64,000 nucleotides of DNA, from contig NZ_CP065047.1 of NCBI RefSeq assembly GCF_015689175.1, forward strand, positions 3,348,001-3,412,000, written 5' to 3'. A program made the position numbers and the translations under genes. Positions within the stretch are counted from its first letter, which is position 1, and every line of letters begins with the position of its first letter. The notes under the pieces were generated by a model that worked only from the letters and a program-made list of their open reading frames with translations, had not been told where the DNA came from and did no database searches. The stretch comes from Mycobacterium kubicae. Lineage in GTDB: Bacteria; Actinomycetota; Actinomycetes; Mycobacteriales; Mycobacteriaceae. Positions 38,406 to 46,149 of the stretch are shown piece after piece.

Positions 38406-38866
38406 GGGTTCGTCCTTTCGTTGATCGCGGCGAGCGCCGCCGCCTTGGAGGGCAGGTCGGTGGTGTCGATGCCGTGCGCGGCGGCGTAGGCGTCCAGCTC
38501 GGGACGCTTCCAGTGCTCGCTCGGCTCGCCGTCGGGGTAGTCGCCCGGCTCCGGCTGGCGCTGGCCCGCCAGCGTGTGAGGCTGCTGGTGCCCCGCGTCG
38601 GCCAGCGCGGCGGCGAAGCCGGTGTCAGCAGCGGGCTGTAGCGCGTCCACGGTGGTCGCATCAGTCAGCAGCCCGGCCTCCCGCGCATTGCCCTCCGGCA
38701 CCCGGTACACCTTGCGCGGCGTGCCCCGCGTGAAGGACTCGATGCTGGCTCCGCCGCCGATTTCGACCAGCTTGGCCAGCGCCGGGCCACGCAGGGCCGG
38801 GTCTACGAAGTCGATGATGGCGAACCCGTCGCGGACGGCTACGTCGATACCGCCTCTGGTGGTCAT
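38402..38866 (-). CDS. Late-operon protein with SAP/HeH-like C-terminus
   Basis: A 154-residue protein. The N-terminal half has a beta-rich region (VAVRDGFAIIDFVDPALRG); the C-terminus EHWKRPELDAYAAAHGID followed by LPSKAAALAAI resembles the Rho-N/SAP-like HeH motif often placed at the C-terminus of phage head-tail connector or capsid-associated proteins. The start codon abuts the preceding stop (TAGATG). Function not known; a head-decoration or connector role is possible. Confidence 0.6.
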   Translation of the reverse strand: MTTRGGIDVAVRDGFAIIDFVDPALRGPALAKLVEIGGGASIESFTRGTPRKVYRVPEGNAREAGLLTDATTVDALQPAADTGFAAALADAGHQQPHTLAGQRQPEPGDYPDGEPSEHWKRPELDAYAAAHGIDTTDLPSKAAALAAINERTNP

Positions 38867-39268
38867 CTACAAGGTGTCCTCTCTAGTGGTGGTGATCATC
38901 GGGCGGCGCGGGACATACGCACGGTCCGCCGCCCTCTCCGGCTGAATCGACGCCGGAGGGTGCGGTACATAACGCGGACCACCCTCCAGACGTTGATCCG
39001 TGTTCGCAGTGAGCGAAGCCGTTGGGTTGTCGTCGTTCGTGGCGGCGGCGGCTTCAAGTGCCTTGCGCGCCAACCGTTCCCGGTCTTTCCGGTCGCGGGC
39101 GGCAGCCTTGGCCGCGCCCTCGTCAAGGTATTGCTCCAGGCAGGTGTTGCAGGTCCAGCCCCACACGCTGCCCTTGTGCTGCCAGCACGGCCCGCCGCAC
39201 GCCTGGCAGCGTGGCCCGGCGTAGGTGTCCGGCGCGTCGGCGGTGTCATCAGCGGTCATGGTGGTCAC
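38867..39268 (-). CDS. Zinc-ribbon protein
   Basis: A 133-residue protein. An N-terminal zinc ribbon has CQACGGPC and CNTC about 17 residues apart, followed by a basic helix (KAAARDRKDRERLARKALEA) and a disordered C-terminus rich in Pro, Arg and Thr. GTG 39268 has GGAGA 6 bp upstream and overlaps the stop of the tiny upstream frame (GTGA). Unknown function; the basic region suggests nucleic-acid contact. Confidence 0.6.
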   Translation of the reverse strand: MTTMTADDTADAPDTYAGPRCQACGGPCWQHKGSVWGWTCNTCLEQYLDEGAAKAAARDRKDRERLARKALEAAAATNDDNPTASLTANTDQRLEGGPRYVPHPPASIQPERAADRAYVPRRPMITTTREDTL

Positions 39269-39351
39269 GGTGTCTCCGCCTTGCGGCGGGCGGCGATGCG
39301 GATCGACGCGCCCAGCGCCATCCCGGTCACCACGGTTATCAGCGAGGTCAT
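39265..39351 (-). CDS. 28-residue micro-ORF in the late operon
   Basis: ATG 39351 overlaps the preceding gene's stop (TGATG) and its TGA overlaps the next gene's GTG, so it fits the continuous translational coupling of this operon. The peptide has a hydrophobic stretch (LITVVTGMALGASI) and a basic C-terminus (RIAARRK), like a single membrane-spanning peptide. It may be a real micro-protein or only a coupling device. Confidence 0.45.
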   Translation of the reverse strand: MTSLITVVTGMALGASIRIAARRKAETP

Positions 39352-40166
39352 CACGGCGTCGGCTCCGGCGGCGTGATGGTGACGGCGGCGATGCACGCCT
39401 CGTAGCTGACCAGCACCGACCGCTCCGCAATCGCCGCGTAGATGTTGTGGCGCTCGTCAATCGCGGTCCTGACCTGTACCTGGTCGCGCCAGCCGAACGG
39501 CTGCGACGTGGCGATGATCTGGTCACCCAGGCCCTCCACGTAGCCGCCGCCGATGATCCAGACGTTGCCCAACGGGCTGACCCAGCGGGTGCCGGACCTG
39601 GTGAACAGGCGCTCCGCGCCGCCCAGGGCCACCCACTGCGCCCCGATGTGGAAGTAGCCGGTGGTGCCGGTCAGGGCCATCGCGCCCTCCAGGTAGCCCA
39701 CCGCCTGCGCCAGGCTGGCGGCAGTCTGCGGGTCGCCCAGATCGGCGGCGTCGAGCTTCAGCCGGTCGGCGAAGGCCCGCTCCACCATCGGCTGCTCCTC
39801 CAACCGGAAAATCTGGGCGGCGTTCTCCTCGATCTGACGCCGTGACGGCTCCGTGAGGTCGCATTCGTCGTAGGCCCAGACCGTGACCGGCTCAAACGGG
39901 TCGAGAATGCCCTGACGCTCACCTGTCTTAAGGCTGCCGGGCGCGGGGTCACCGCACCACGGCGCGTCCCAGATACCGGACGCCTGGCCGTTGGGGTAGT
40001 TGGTGCCGCGCACCTCCACGCCGTGCAGGTGGCGGCTTGGCTCGTCAGCGGCCATCTCGGTCCAGGTGGTGGCGGCGTACAGGCCGAAGGCGGTCGGGTT
40101 GACCGGCGGCACAACGAAGTCCACCGGCAACGGCGTGGTGTAGGTGGTGACGGGCGGCATGGTCAT
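39351..40166 (-). CDS. Candidate major capsid/structural protein
   Basis: A 271-residue protein with phage-coat-like features: an N-terminal extended region, long helix (ATTWTEMAADEPSRHLHGVE), the EPSRRQIEENAAQIFRLEE helix, and a beta-rich C-terminal half (WVSPLGNVWIIGGGYVEG then an IAERSVLVSYEACIAAVTI-type ending) of the kind that closes HK97-like coat and encapsulin folds. Its size, position and absence of enzyme motifs fit a coat protein. The call rests on overall pattern, not on a motif, and needs structure comparison. It is 9 bp after the 237-residue gene. Confidence 0.4.
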   Translation of the reverse strand: MTMPPVTTYTTPLPVDFVVPPVNPTAFGLYAATTWTEMAADEPSRHLHGVEVRGTNYPNGQASGIWDAPWCGDPAPGSLKTGERQGILDPFEPVTVWAYDECDLTEPSRRQIEENAAQIFRLEEQPMVERAFADRLKLDAADLGDPQTAASLAQAVGYLEGAMALTGTTGYFHIGAQWVALGGAERLFTRSGTRWVSPLGNVWIIGGGYVEGLGDQIIATSQPFGWRDQVQVRTAIDERHNIYAAIAERSVLVSYEACIAAVTITPPEPTP

Positions 40167-40175
40167 GGCGGTCTC

Positions 40176-40889
40176 CTAGGTGTTGATGCCCATAGCGGCC
40201 AGCTCGGCGCGCGGGTCGGTCTCGGTGGTCTGGCGGTAGTCGGCGTGCTCGTCGCGGTCCAGGCGGCGCTCCAGCTCCAGCGCGGCCCGGTCGATGGTCC
40301 GGCTCAGCAGCCGCTCCAGATGCTCCGATCGGCTGGCCTGGCCACGCAGCCCCTCGGCTCCTGGCGGGTAGGAGTGGCCCAGCAGATCGGAGAAGGCGGC
40401 GTCGATGCCGTCGGCCAGCGCGGTCAGCGCCGCCCAGGTGCCGTTCTTCAGCGCCTTGTCGGTGACCGTCGGCAGCGCCGGGCGTTGCGCCAGGTCGGTC
40501 AGCGTCGTCATCGCGTAGCGCCGCTTGCCCGGCTCGTTGGCCAGGTGAGCAGTCTTACGGCGGGCATCGGCCTCCGCCAGCCAGCCGACGATGGTCCCGA
40601 CGGCTTCGTGGACCGCCTCGGCCAGCGCGGGCACCGACCCCGGCGTGGCGGCGTGCCCGAACCGGGTAGGCCGGTCAGCGGCGGCGACACGGCGCGCCAG
40701 CGGCGTCACGACATCGGCAATCTCACGCGCCAGGCTCCAGTCGGCGCTGTAGTGGCCGGTGATCATTCCGGCGCGCCGCCGCTCCCGCAGCTCGGGCTGG
40801 CTGTACCGACGCGGGCGCTTGGGCTGCGGCGCACCCGGCACCGACGCCCGGTAGGCCGGTGTCCCGAACCGGCGCACGGCGCGGCTCAT
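40176..40889 (-). CDS. Helical protein upstream of the candidate coat protein
   Basis: A 237-residue protein, mostly charged and alanine-rich helices, with a basic start (RRFGTPAYRA, PKRPRRYSQPELRERRR). No enzymatic motif. ATG 40889 overlaps the stop of the previous gene (ATGA, 40886-40889). Its position just before the candidate coat gene suggests a scaffold or minor head protein, but nothing in the sequence proves it. A longer in-frame version upstream would overlap the previous gene fully and is rejected. Confidence 0.6.
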   Translation of the reverse strand: MSRAVRRFGTPAYRASVPGAPQPKRPRRYSQPELRERRRAGMITGHYSADWSLAREIADVVTPLARRVAAADRPTRFGHAATPGSVPALAEAVHEAVGTIVGWLAEADARRKTAHLANEPGKRRYAMTTLTDLAQRPALPTVTDKALKNGTWAALTALADGIDAAFSDLLGHSYPPGAEGLRGQASRSEHLERLLSRTIDRAALELERRLDRDEHADYRQTTETDPRAELAAMGINT

Positions 40890-41194
40890 GCGGGCGTCAC
40901 CACCTCGGCGGCGTCGGCGGCTTCGGTCTCGGGCTGGCGGATCAGCTCCAGCAGCTCGTCGGCCTGGGCCTCGCTGATGCCCATGTCGCGGGTCAGGTAT
41001 GCCCGGTGCCGGTGCCACGCCAGCGCAGCGCGGGCCTCCGCCACGCGCGGCCCGTCGGTCTCGCCTCTGGAGGCCAGCACGCCCAACCGGGCGCGCCACG
41101 ACTCCATGCTCCGGCTTCGCGGGTGGGCGGCGGTGGTCTGGTCACTGGCGGCTGTCGTCATGTCGGCCAGTCTGTCACTCAAGGGTGCAAGCAA
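40886..41194 (-). CDS. Small helical protein, first gene of the late operon
   Basis: A 102-residue protein with a basic N-terminal half (RSRSMESWRARLGVLASRG) and an acidic C-terminal half (EAQADELLELIRQPETEAAD). It begins the run of coupled genes that ends at 35624. The upstream 155 bp (41195-41348) contains palindromes and a TTGACA-like box on the minus strand, so this may be the first gene of a separate transcript. Not recognised. Confidence 0.6.
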   Translation of the reverse strand: MLAPLSDRLADMTTAASDQTTAAHPRSRSMESWRARLGVLASRGETDGPRVAEARAALAWHRHRAYLTRDMGISEAQADELLELIRQPETEAADAAEVVTPA

Positions 41195-41212
41195 CTTGAC
41201 GAAATAGCTTGC
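41187..41212. promoter_or_regulatory. Overlapping palindromes before the late operon
   Basis: GCAAGC (41187-41192) and GCTTGC (41207-41212) form an inverted repeat with a 14-bp gap; inside lies the palindrome CAAGCAACTTG (41188-41198). On the minus strand a TTGACA box is at 41249-41244, but I see no good -10 at standard spacing. Likely operator or promoter region for the gene at 40886-41194. Confidence 0.4.
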
Positions 41213-41348
41213 GGCGCAATGAGTTTCCCGACTTGGGCGGGATTGTCAACGCCTCGGGCGGGCCTACAACGTGGGAATTGTTGGCCACGAACGCAACAGC
41301 CCGGCCCGTTGACCGGCCCGGAGCGTTTGGGCGTGTCGGGTGGGCTGG

Positions 41349-41699
41349 TTACAGCTCCTCGTCGGCTTTGCGGAGGTCCGCTTCGGCGGCGGATCGGTCG
41401 GCGTCAGCCGCCCGGCGATGTCGTTCGGCGGCGGCGCGATGTTCGGCGGGGTCACCCCTGCCCGCCTCCGCCGCGTCATCGTGCACCAGTGCTGCCTCTT
41501 CATGTACGCGGGCCGACTTGTCGTGTCGGTCAGCGGCCTTGCGGTGCGCGGCGGCGGCGCGGTCATGGGCTTCGTCGGCACGCTGAGACGCCAACCGCAC
41601 GTCGTCCTCGGTGACCGGCTCACCGCGCTCCAACGCCGCGTGCCGGTCGATCAGCTCCCTGGACCGATCCGCTGCCCGGTCCCTGGCTTCTTCGGACAT
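41349..41699 (-). CDS. Alanine-rich charged coiled-coil protein
   Basis: A 116-residue protein made almost entirely of Ala, Glu, Asp, Arg and His in short repeats such as RAAAAHRKAADRH and HRAAAERHRRAADAD. It reads as one long helix/coiled coil without a catalytic motif. It ends the restriction-modification segment on the same strand, 9 bp after the probable restriction enzyme. Could be an accessory of the R-M pair or an independent packing/structural protein. Confidence 0.6.
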   Translation of the reverse strand: MSEEARDRAADRSRELIDRHAALERGEPVTEDDVRLASQRADEAHDRAAAAHRKAADRHDKSARVHEEAALVHDDAAEAGRGDPAEHRAAAERHRRAADADRSAAEADLRKADEEL

Positions 41700-41708
41700 G
41701 GTCAGACC

Positions 41709-42452
41709 CTACTTGCTGCGGGCCTTCCTGATGTTGCCGTCGCCAGTGGCCTCGTACATGTCAAAGTTGCGCTCAGCGGTCAGCTCGATGAGGTCATCGA
41801 AAACCACTCCCAGCGCGACCGGCGCCTCTGGGCTGTCCACTTCGTGGCAGATGACCGACGGCGCAAAGGGATTGGAATCCACCAGGAGCACGTAGAGTCG
41901 CTCGAATTGCTCGTCTCGGTCAGCCGGGTCGGCTCGCCCGGTGAACAACCGGAAGCGAGGAAAGACATTCTCAAAGGTGCTGTTGCGGCGCGGTGTGTGA
42001 TCACTGGCCGCGCCGATGTCGAAGAAGAAGAACCCGGCCACGACAGCGAACGGGAACCGGCGGTGCAACGTGGTGGACTCGAATAGCAGGTCGCCGCGCC
42101 GGTTGGTGAGATTCTTCTGGAAGTGCCCGCCGACGCTATCGCGGAACATGATCGTCTTGACCGAGCAGGCCAGCATCAGGCCGGACTCCTCGGTCGCCCA
42201 GGTGACATCGACCTTCTTGGCTCCGAGACCGCCCGCGAGTCGCCGCTCAGCGCCCGATAGCCCGATCTCTCCCGGTTCGCCTGGCCGGGCTCCATCCATG
42301 CCGCGCGCCCGCAGCTCCTGGGCGATGGCGAGCGCCAGGGTGGCGCTGATCTTGTTGCCCCACGGGTTCTTCTGCCCCTGCGGGGCATCGTCAGGCGGCT
42401 TGGGACCGGCAGCCTTGATCGCGCCGATGAGCAGGTCGTCAATCCGCGCCAC
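41709..42452 (-). CDS. Probable restriction endonuclease partner of the MTase
   Basis: A 247-residue protein. The core KKVDVTWATEESGLMLACSVKT (split: Asp82 in VDVTW, then Ser97-x-Lys99 in ACSVKT) resembles a PD-(D/E)xK nuclease site with the acidic residue replaced, followed by RFPFAVVAGFFFFDIGAASDH. Similar sequences are annotated as restriction endonucleases next to N6-adenine MTases. GTG 42452 is chosen: AAGGGG lies 6 bp upstream and the frame overlaps the MTase end by 14 bp, so the two are coupled. Nuclease activity is inference. Confidence 0.6.
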   Translation of the reverse strand: MARIDDLLIGAIKAAGPKPPDDAPQGQKNPWGNKISATLALAIAQELRARGMDGARPGEPGEIGLSGAERRLAGGLGAKKVDVTWATEESGLMLACSVKTIMFRDSVGGHFQKNLTNRRGDLLFESTTLHRRFPFAVVAGFFFFDIGAASDHTPRRNSTFENVFPRFRLFTGRADPADRDEQFERLYVLLVDSNPFAPSVICHEVDSPEAPVALGVVFDDLIELTAERNFDMYEATGDGNIRKARSK

Positions 42453-44100
42453 GGCGACCCCTTGCGACTCGTCGGGCGGTGAGTTCGGCGTGAGCGTCAC
42501 GCAGCACCCGCACCTCGGCGCGGGCCATGCCCAGCTCGCCGACCAGCAGCACGTCGTCAACCAGCTTGGAGGCTTCGAGGAGCTTCCCGCCGCGCAGCAG
42601 CCCCGCCACCTGCGGACGGATGTTGCTCAGCCGATCAGCGGCGGCCTCGACAAGTGCCGCCGGAGGAACCGGCAGCCGGTCGGCCTCGCGCGGCTCCAGC
42701 TTGAGCATCCCGCCGCCATAGGCGCGGCCCACGGTCTCAGCCCCTACCAGCGTCATCGACGTCAGCGAAGCCAGCGGCAGCAGCGCCTTACCGAGCTTGC
42801 GGACCTTCGGCGCGAGATAGACACCGTGCACTGAGTTGAGGTGCGCGGCCTTGGCGGTGTTAGTTGTCAGCCGAGGCGTGTCGGCGTTCATGTACGTCAG
42901 CAGCAGGTCAGCCGGAGCCAGATTCGGCACCCGCCACCACGGCTTGCGCACGCGGCACTTGTAGGCGGTGTGAACACCAGCGGCCTCCCCGGCGGCGATG
43001 TAGGCCCATGCTGCCGGAGACGGCTCACCGGGCGGGCGGAACAGCCATGTCGCGGAGCCGTTGCGCCCAAGCTCGTTTAGCGCGGCGGTGCCGAACGCCA
43101 GCCCGCGCAGGTGGCGGCTGCCAGGCGGCGACAGCCGCAAGACATCGGTGGGTTCCAGGCCCAGGTCGGCCACTCGCGCAGGCGACAGCGCGAAGTACTT
43201 GTTGTTGCCGGTGACCATGCCCAGCGTCGTGTCACCCCAGCTTTCCAACACGGTGAAGCTGCCGCCCGACAACAGGCCGGTGTAGGCAGTCAGCGCATCG
43301 GCGGACAGCAGCGAGGGCGTCCACTTCTCCTCGGGCCGGGTCGGCGTCCAGGTGCGTCCGGCGGCGATCGTCGCCAGCTCGGCGGCGTTGCGGGCTTGAT
43401 AGATCGAGGCGTGGTCGGTCGGACCCTCCTGGTAACCGTCGGCCAGGAGCAGCAGCACCTCCTCCTGAGCCTCGGGAAACACGCGCTCGGTGAATAGCAC
43501 CAGATCGACGCGGGCGAACGACTCCAGGAGGAACCGGCGCACTTCGGCGGCGTAGTTGACGCTCAGCAGCTCAGCCGGCAAAACCAGGCCCATCCGCCCG
43601 CCGTGCCGCAGGAACAGCGCCGAGTGCACCGCGAACGCGGCCCAGCTTGACGCCAGGTTGGTCAGTCCCACGCCCGCGCGCAGCGCCGCCGCGCGTGACC
43701 GCGCCCTGGCCGTACCGGAGAACTCCTGGTACCGGATGTAGGGCGGGTTGCCGATCACCACGTCATACGAGCCGGTCGGGTCAACACAGAAGAAGTCGTT
43801 GACAGTCACCCGCGCGTCCACTCCGGCGTTGCGCAGCACCTTGCGCGCCGCGCGGGCGGAGGCGTCATGCAGCTCCACGCCATCGAGGGCGGCAAATTGG
43901 TCACCGTGGCCGGGGGTGCGGAGTGCCGCTAGTCGATCAACCGCCGCCAAGAGGAATGACGCCTCACCGCACGATGGTTCAAGGATGCGCTCGCTGGTGC
44001 TGCGGACGGCCCACTCGGTGATGTAGCGGGCGACGGCCTCGGGGGTGAAGAACGCGCCGCGAGCTTTACGAAGCGCCGCCGTGTCAGTCCCCAGCACCAT
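42439..44100 (-). CDS. N6-adenine DNA methyltransferase (gamma class, TaqI/Eco57I-like)
   Basis: A 553-residue MTase. Motif X/start GAFFTPEAVARYI, SAM-binding motif I EPSCGEASF (residues 41-49) and catalytic motif IV NPPY (118-121) come in gamma-class order; the C-terminal half is the target-recognition region. It would methylate adenine in a specific DNA sequence. ATG 44100 is taken because the family starts close before GAFFTPE; an ATG at 44151 is possible. It overlaps the probable endonuclease gene. Together they look like a type II R-M system carried by the element; specificity unknown. Confidence 0.88.
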   Translation of the reverse strand: MVLGTDTAALRKARGAFFTPEAVARYITEWAVRSTSERILEPSCGEASFLLAAVDRLAALRTPGHGDQFAALDGVELHDASARAARKVLRNAGVDARVTVNDFFCVDPTGSYDVVIGNPPYIRYQEFSGTARARSRAAALRAGVGLTNLASSWAAFAVHSALFLRHGGRMGLVLPAELLSVNYAAEVRRFLLESFARVDLVLFTERVFPEAQEEVLLLLADGYQEGPTDHASIYQARNAAELATIAAGRTWTPTRPEEKWTPSLLSADALTAYTGLLSGGSFTVLESWGDTTLGMVTGNNKYFALSPARVADLGLEPTDVLRLSPPGSRHLRGLAFGTAALNELGRNGSATWLFRPPGEPSPAAWAYIAAGEAAGVHTAYKCRVRKPWWRVPNLAPADLLLTYMNADTPRLTTNTAKAAHLNSVHGVYLAPKVRKLGKALLPLASLTSMTLVGAETVGRAYGGGMLKLEPREADRLPVPPAALVEAAADRLSNIRPQVAGLLRGGKLLEASKLVDDVLLVGELGMARAEVRVLRDAHAELTARRVARGRRGAD

Positions 44101-44193
44101 GCCGGAAATCTTGCCTTGCCGGACCGACAATCCGGCGGACATACCCGACAAGGGAGGGCAAGTGTCGCGAAGTGACCTGCGCGGTCGGACGGG

Positions 44194-44778
44194 TCAGGCG
44201 TCGGCCAGCGCGCGGTACGCCGTGGACACGCTCACGCCCAGCGCCTCAGCGATCACCGGCACCGGCTCGCCGCTGGCGCGCATCCGCTCAGCGAGCGCGG
44301 CCTGGTCGGCGGACAGCGCCCTGGGCCGACCGATCGGCAAGTTGCGGGCCTGGCGCGCCGCCTTGGCAGCCGACCGGCGCTCACGCTGAAGCTCCAGTTC
44401 CAGCTCAGCCATCGACGCCATGACGCCCATGACGGCGCGCCCGGTCGGCGTCGAGCTGTCGATGCCCTCGCGCAGCGACCGGAGCACGACATCACGGGCA
44501 AGCAGGTCGCGGATGGTGGTCATCACCTCGGCGGCGCTGCGGCCCAGGCGGTCGATGCCGACGACCACGATGGTGTCGCCGGGCCGGGCGTAGTCGAGCA
44601 GCGCGCCCAGGCCAGGGCGCTGCTCACGGGTGGAGGTGCCGGTCAGCTTGTCGGAGTACACGCGGGCGGCGTCCACTCCGGCGGCGGTCAGCGCGTCGGT
44701 CTGCTGGTCAAGGGACTGGTGGCCGGTGCTGACGCGGGCGTAGCCGAGCAGTTGGCCGGTGGTGGGGGCGGTGGTCAT
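44194..44778 (-). CDS. Serine recombinase (resolvase/invertase family)
   Basis: A 194-residue small serine recombinase. The N-terminal catalytic domain has GYARVST with nucleophile Ser17, and VVGIDRLGRSAAEV; after the long helix (MASMAELELELQRERRSAA) comes a C-terminal HTH with GRPRALS and VIAEALGVSVSTAYRAL. It is a Tn3-resolvase/Hin-type protein, distinct from the tyrosine integrase at the right end. The region immediately upstream (44779-44919) is full of TGTCA/TGACA half-sites, as expected for its own recombination site. Confidence 0.93.
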   Translation of the reverse strand: MTTAPTTGQLLGYARVSTGHQSLDQQTDALTAAGVDAARVYSDKLTGTSTREQRPGLGALLDYARPGDTIVVVGIDRLGRSAAEVMTTIRDLLARDVVLRSLREGIDSSTPTGRAVMGVMASMAELELELQRERRSAAKAARQARNLPIGRPRALSADQAALAERMRASGEPVPVIAEALGVSVSTAYRALADA

Positions 44779-44786
44779 GGCCGTCA

Positions 44787-44910
44787 GCCTATGTCAAAAG
44801 TCAGCGCGTGGCTATTTTGATTTGACAGGACTTCTGACACAGATGGCCAGGGCCGATGCGTGTGCGCTGCGGTGGAGCTGGCGGTCTGTCAGAACTAAAG
44901 TTTTGACACG
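44787..44910. other. res-like site cluster for the serine recombinase
   Basis: Half-sites: TGTCAAA (44792-44798) inverted against TTTGACA (44821-44827); CTGACA (44834-44839); TGTCAGAA (44887-44894) inverted against TTTTGACA (44901-44908), the last pair forming a 22-bp site with AT-rich centre CTAAAG. Three paired sites next to a resolvase gene match the layout of res regions. AT-rich relative to surroundings. Confidence 0.6.
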
Positions 44911-44919
44911 GGCGCGCAG

Positions 44920-45454
44920 CTACAGCGGGCGGCGGCTCCGGCCCGGCGACCACCCGGCTAGCGGGTCGTAGCCGTCGGCCTGGCGCTTGCGCGGCGGCTG
45001 CGGGTCGGCCTGGGCTTCCAGGTTGGCCAGCTCCGCCGCCTCGGCCTCGGCGGCAGCGTCGGCATCAGCGCGTTGTTCAGCGTCGGCGTCGGCCAGCTCG
45101 GCGGCATCAGAGTCGGCGCTCAGCATCTCGCTGGGCAACGATTCCACCGCCGCCGTGGCCTCGTCTGGGTCGGGCGCGGTGACCGGCTCACCGGCACGGT
45201 GGCGCGCCACGGCCAGCCACTCCGCCAGTTCGTCGGCGCGCACGCCGCCCAGGGCGAGCACCTGGCGGGCCACGTCGAGCTGTACCCGGCCAGGCCAGGT
45301 CGTCAGGGCCGACCACGGTGCCGAACAGTTGGGTCAGCTCCGCCGCCGCCTGGGCCTCCAGCGCCGCCGGGTCCAGTCGGCCCTGGGCGGCGTCCTCGGC
45401 AATGGACATCGCCGCCGTCACGACGTCGCTGGCGGTGGTCAGGGTGTTGGTCAT
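44920..45454 (-). pseudogene. Frameshifted gene (two overlapping frames)
   Basis: ATG 45454 overlaps the stop of the candidate TerS gene (ATGA) and opens a frame (MTNTLTTASDVVTAAMSIAED) that makes sense to about 45290, then degenerates into Arg/Pro-rich noise and stops at 45188. A second frame resumes the family-like sequence (VQLDVARQVLALGGVRADEL) and runs to 44920 with an acidic Ala/Asp/Glu-rich repeat segment. Skipping one G in the run at 45285-45289 joins them into a roughly 178-residue protein. Causes could be a real mutation, an assembly error or programmed +1 frameshifting. No known domain. Confidence 0.6.
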
Positions 45455-45939
45455 GGCACTACCTCGGCTTCGATGATCGGGGTCGCGGGCAGTTGGTGCT
45501 GCTCACGTTCAGCGAGAACGGCCAGCAGCCGCTCACGGGTCTGGGCGATCAGCGCCGACGGGTCGGCGGTCACGGTGACGTCCACCCGCTCCGGTTCGTA
45601 CAGCCCGCCGATCTTGGCCAGCTCCACCTCGTTGCGGGTGATTTCACGGTTCAGCATCACCAGCGTGTCGTCGTCGCCAGCTCGGTACGCCGCCACGAAC
45701 CTCTGGGTCATCGCGCGGGTGCGGGTCTCGATGGCGTACTTGTGGGCCTCGATGGTGGTGGCCGTCGCCTCGTTGCGCCGGTTGCGTTCGACGTGGCGGG
45801 CCACGGCGGTCTGCGCCGCCCCGACGCTGCGGTAGCCCAGGCGGTCGCACACCTCGCGCCAACTGAGGCGCTGGGCGCGCAGCGCGAACGCTTCGGCGGC
45901 GCGCTCCCGGCTGGCGTACCGCGACATCGTTGTAGCCAT
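45451..45939 (-). CDS. Candidate terminase small subunit / HTH protein
   Basis: A 162-residue protein with an N-terminal HTH (RLSWREVCDRLGYRSVGAAQ) and a helical C-terminal part containing LNREITRNEVELAKIGGLYEPERVDV, the pattern seen in small terminases of actinophages, where HTH is followed by an oligomerisation helix. It would bind the packaging site. TerL is at the far end of the element, so the pair is separated by the recombinase and R-M genes. ATG 45939 has GGAGG 9 bp upstream. A longer upstream frame is Arg-rich and rejected. Confidence 0.55.
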   Translation of the reverse strand: MATTMSRYASRERAAEAFALRAQRLSWREVCDRLGYRSVGAAQTAVARHVERNRRNEATATTIEAHKYAIETRTRAMTQRFVAAYRAGDDDTLVMLNREITRNEVELAKIGGLYEPERVDVTVTADPSALIAQTRERLLAVLAEREQHQLPATPIIEAEVVP

Positions 45940-46149
45940 CGGGCCGGACCTCCTCTCGTCGGGGTACCGCAATGTTGGGTACCGCAGTTGTACCGCAGCG
46001 CCGTGCAGACGCCGGGCTGGCCGGACGGTGGCGCTGGCCGGAGCCGGAGGGGTGCCGCCGCCCGCAGCCCGCTGAGCCTGTCGATGACGCCGCCCTCTCG
46101 CCGCCTCCGCCGCTCTTTTACCTCCGCCGCAAGCCGCCGTCCATTGGGC

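Noticed and set aside
37542..38489. Plus-strand frame of over 300 codons opposite the late operon
   Set aside because: Shadow of the metalloprotease and winged-helix genes, with no recognisable domain.
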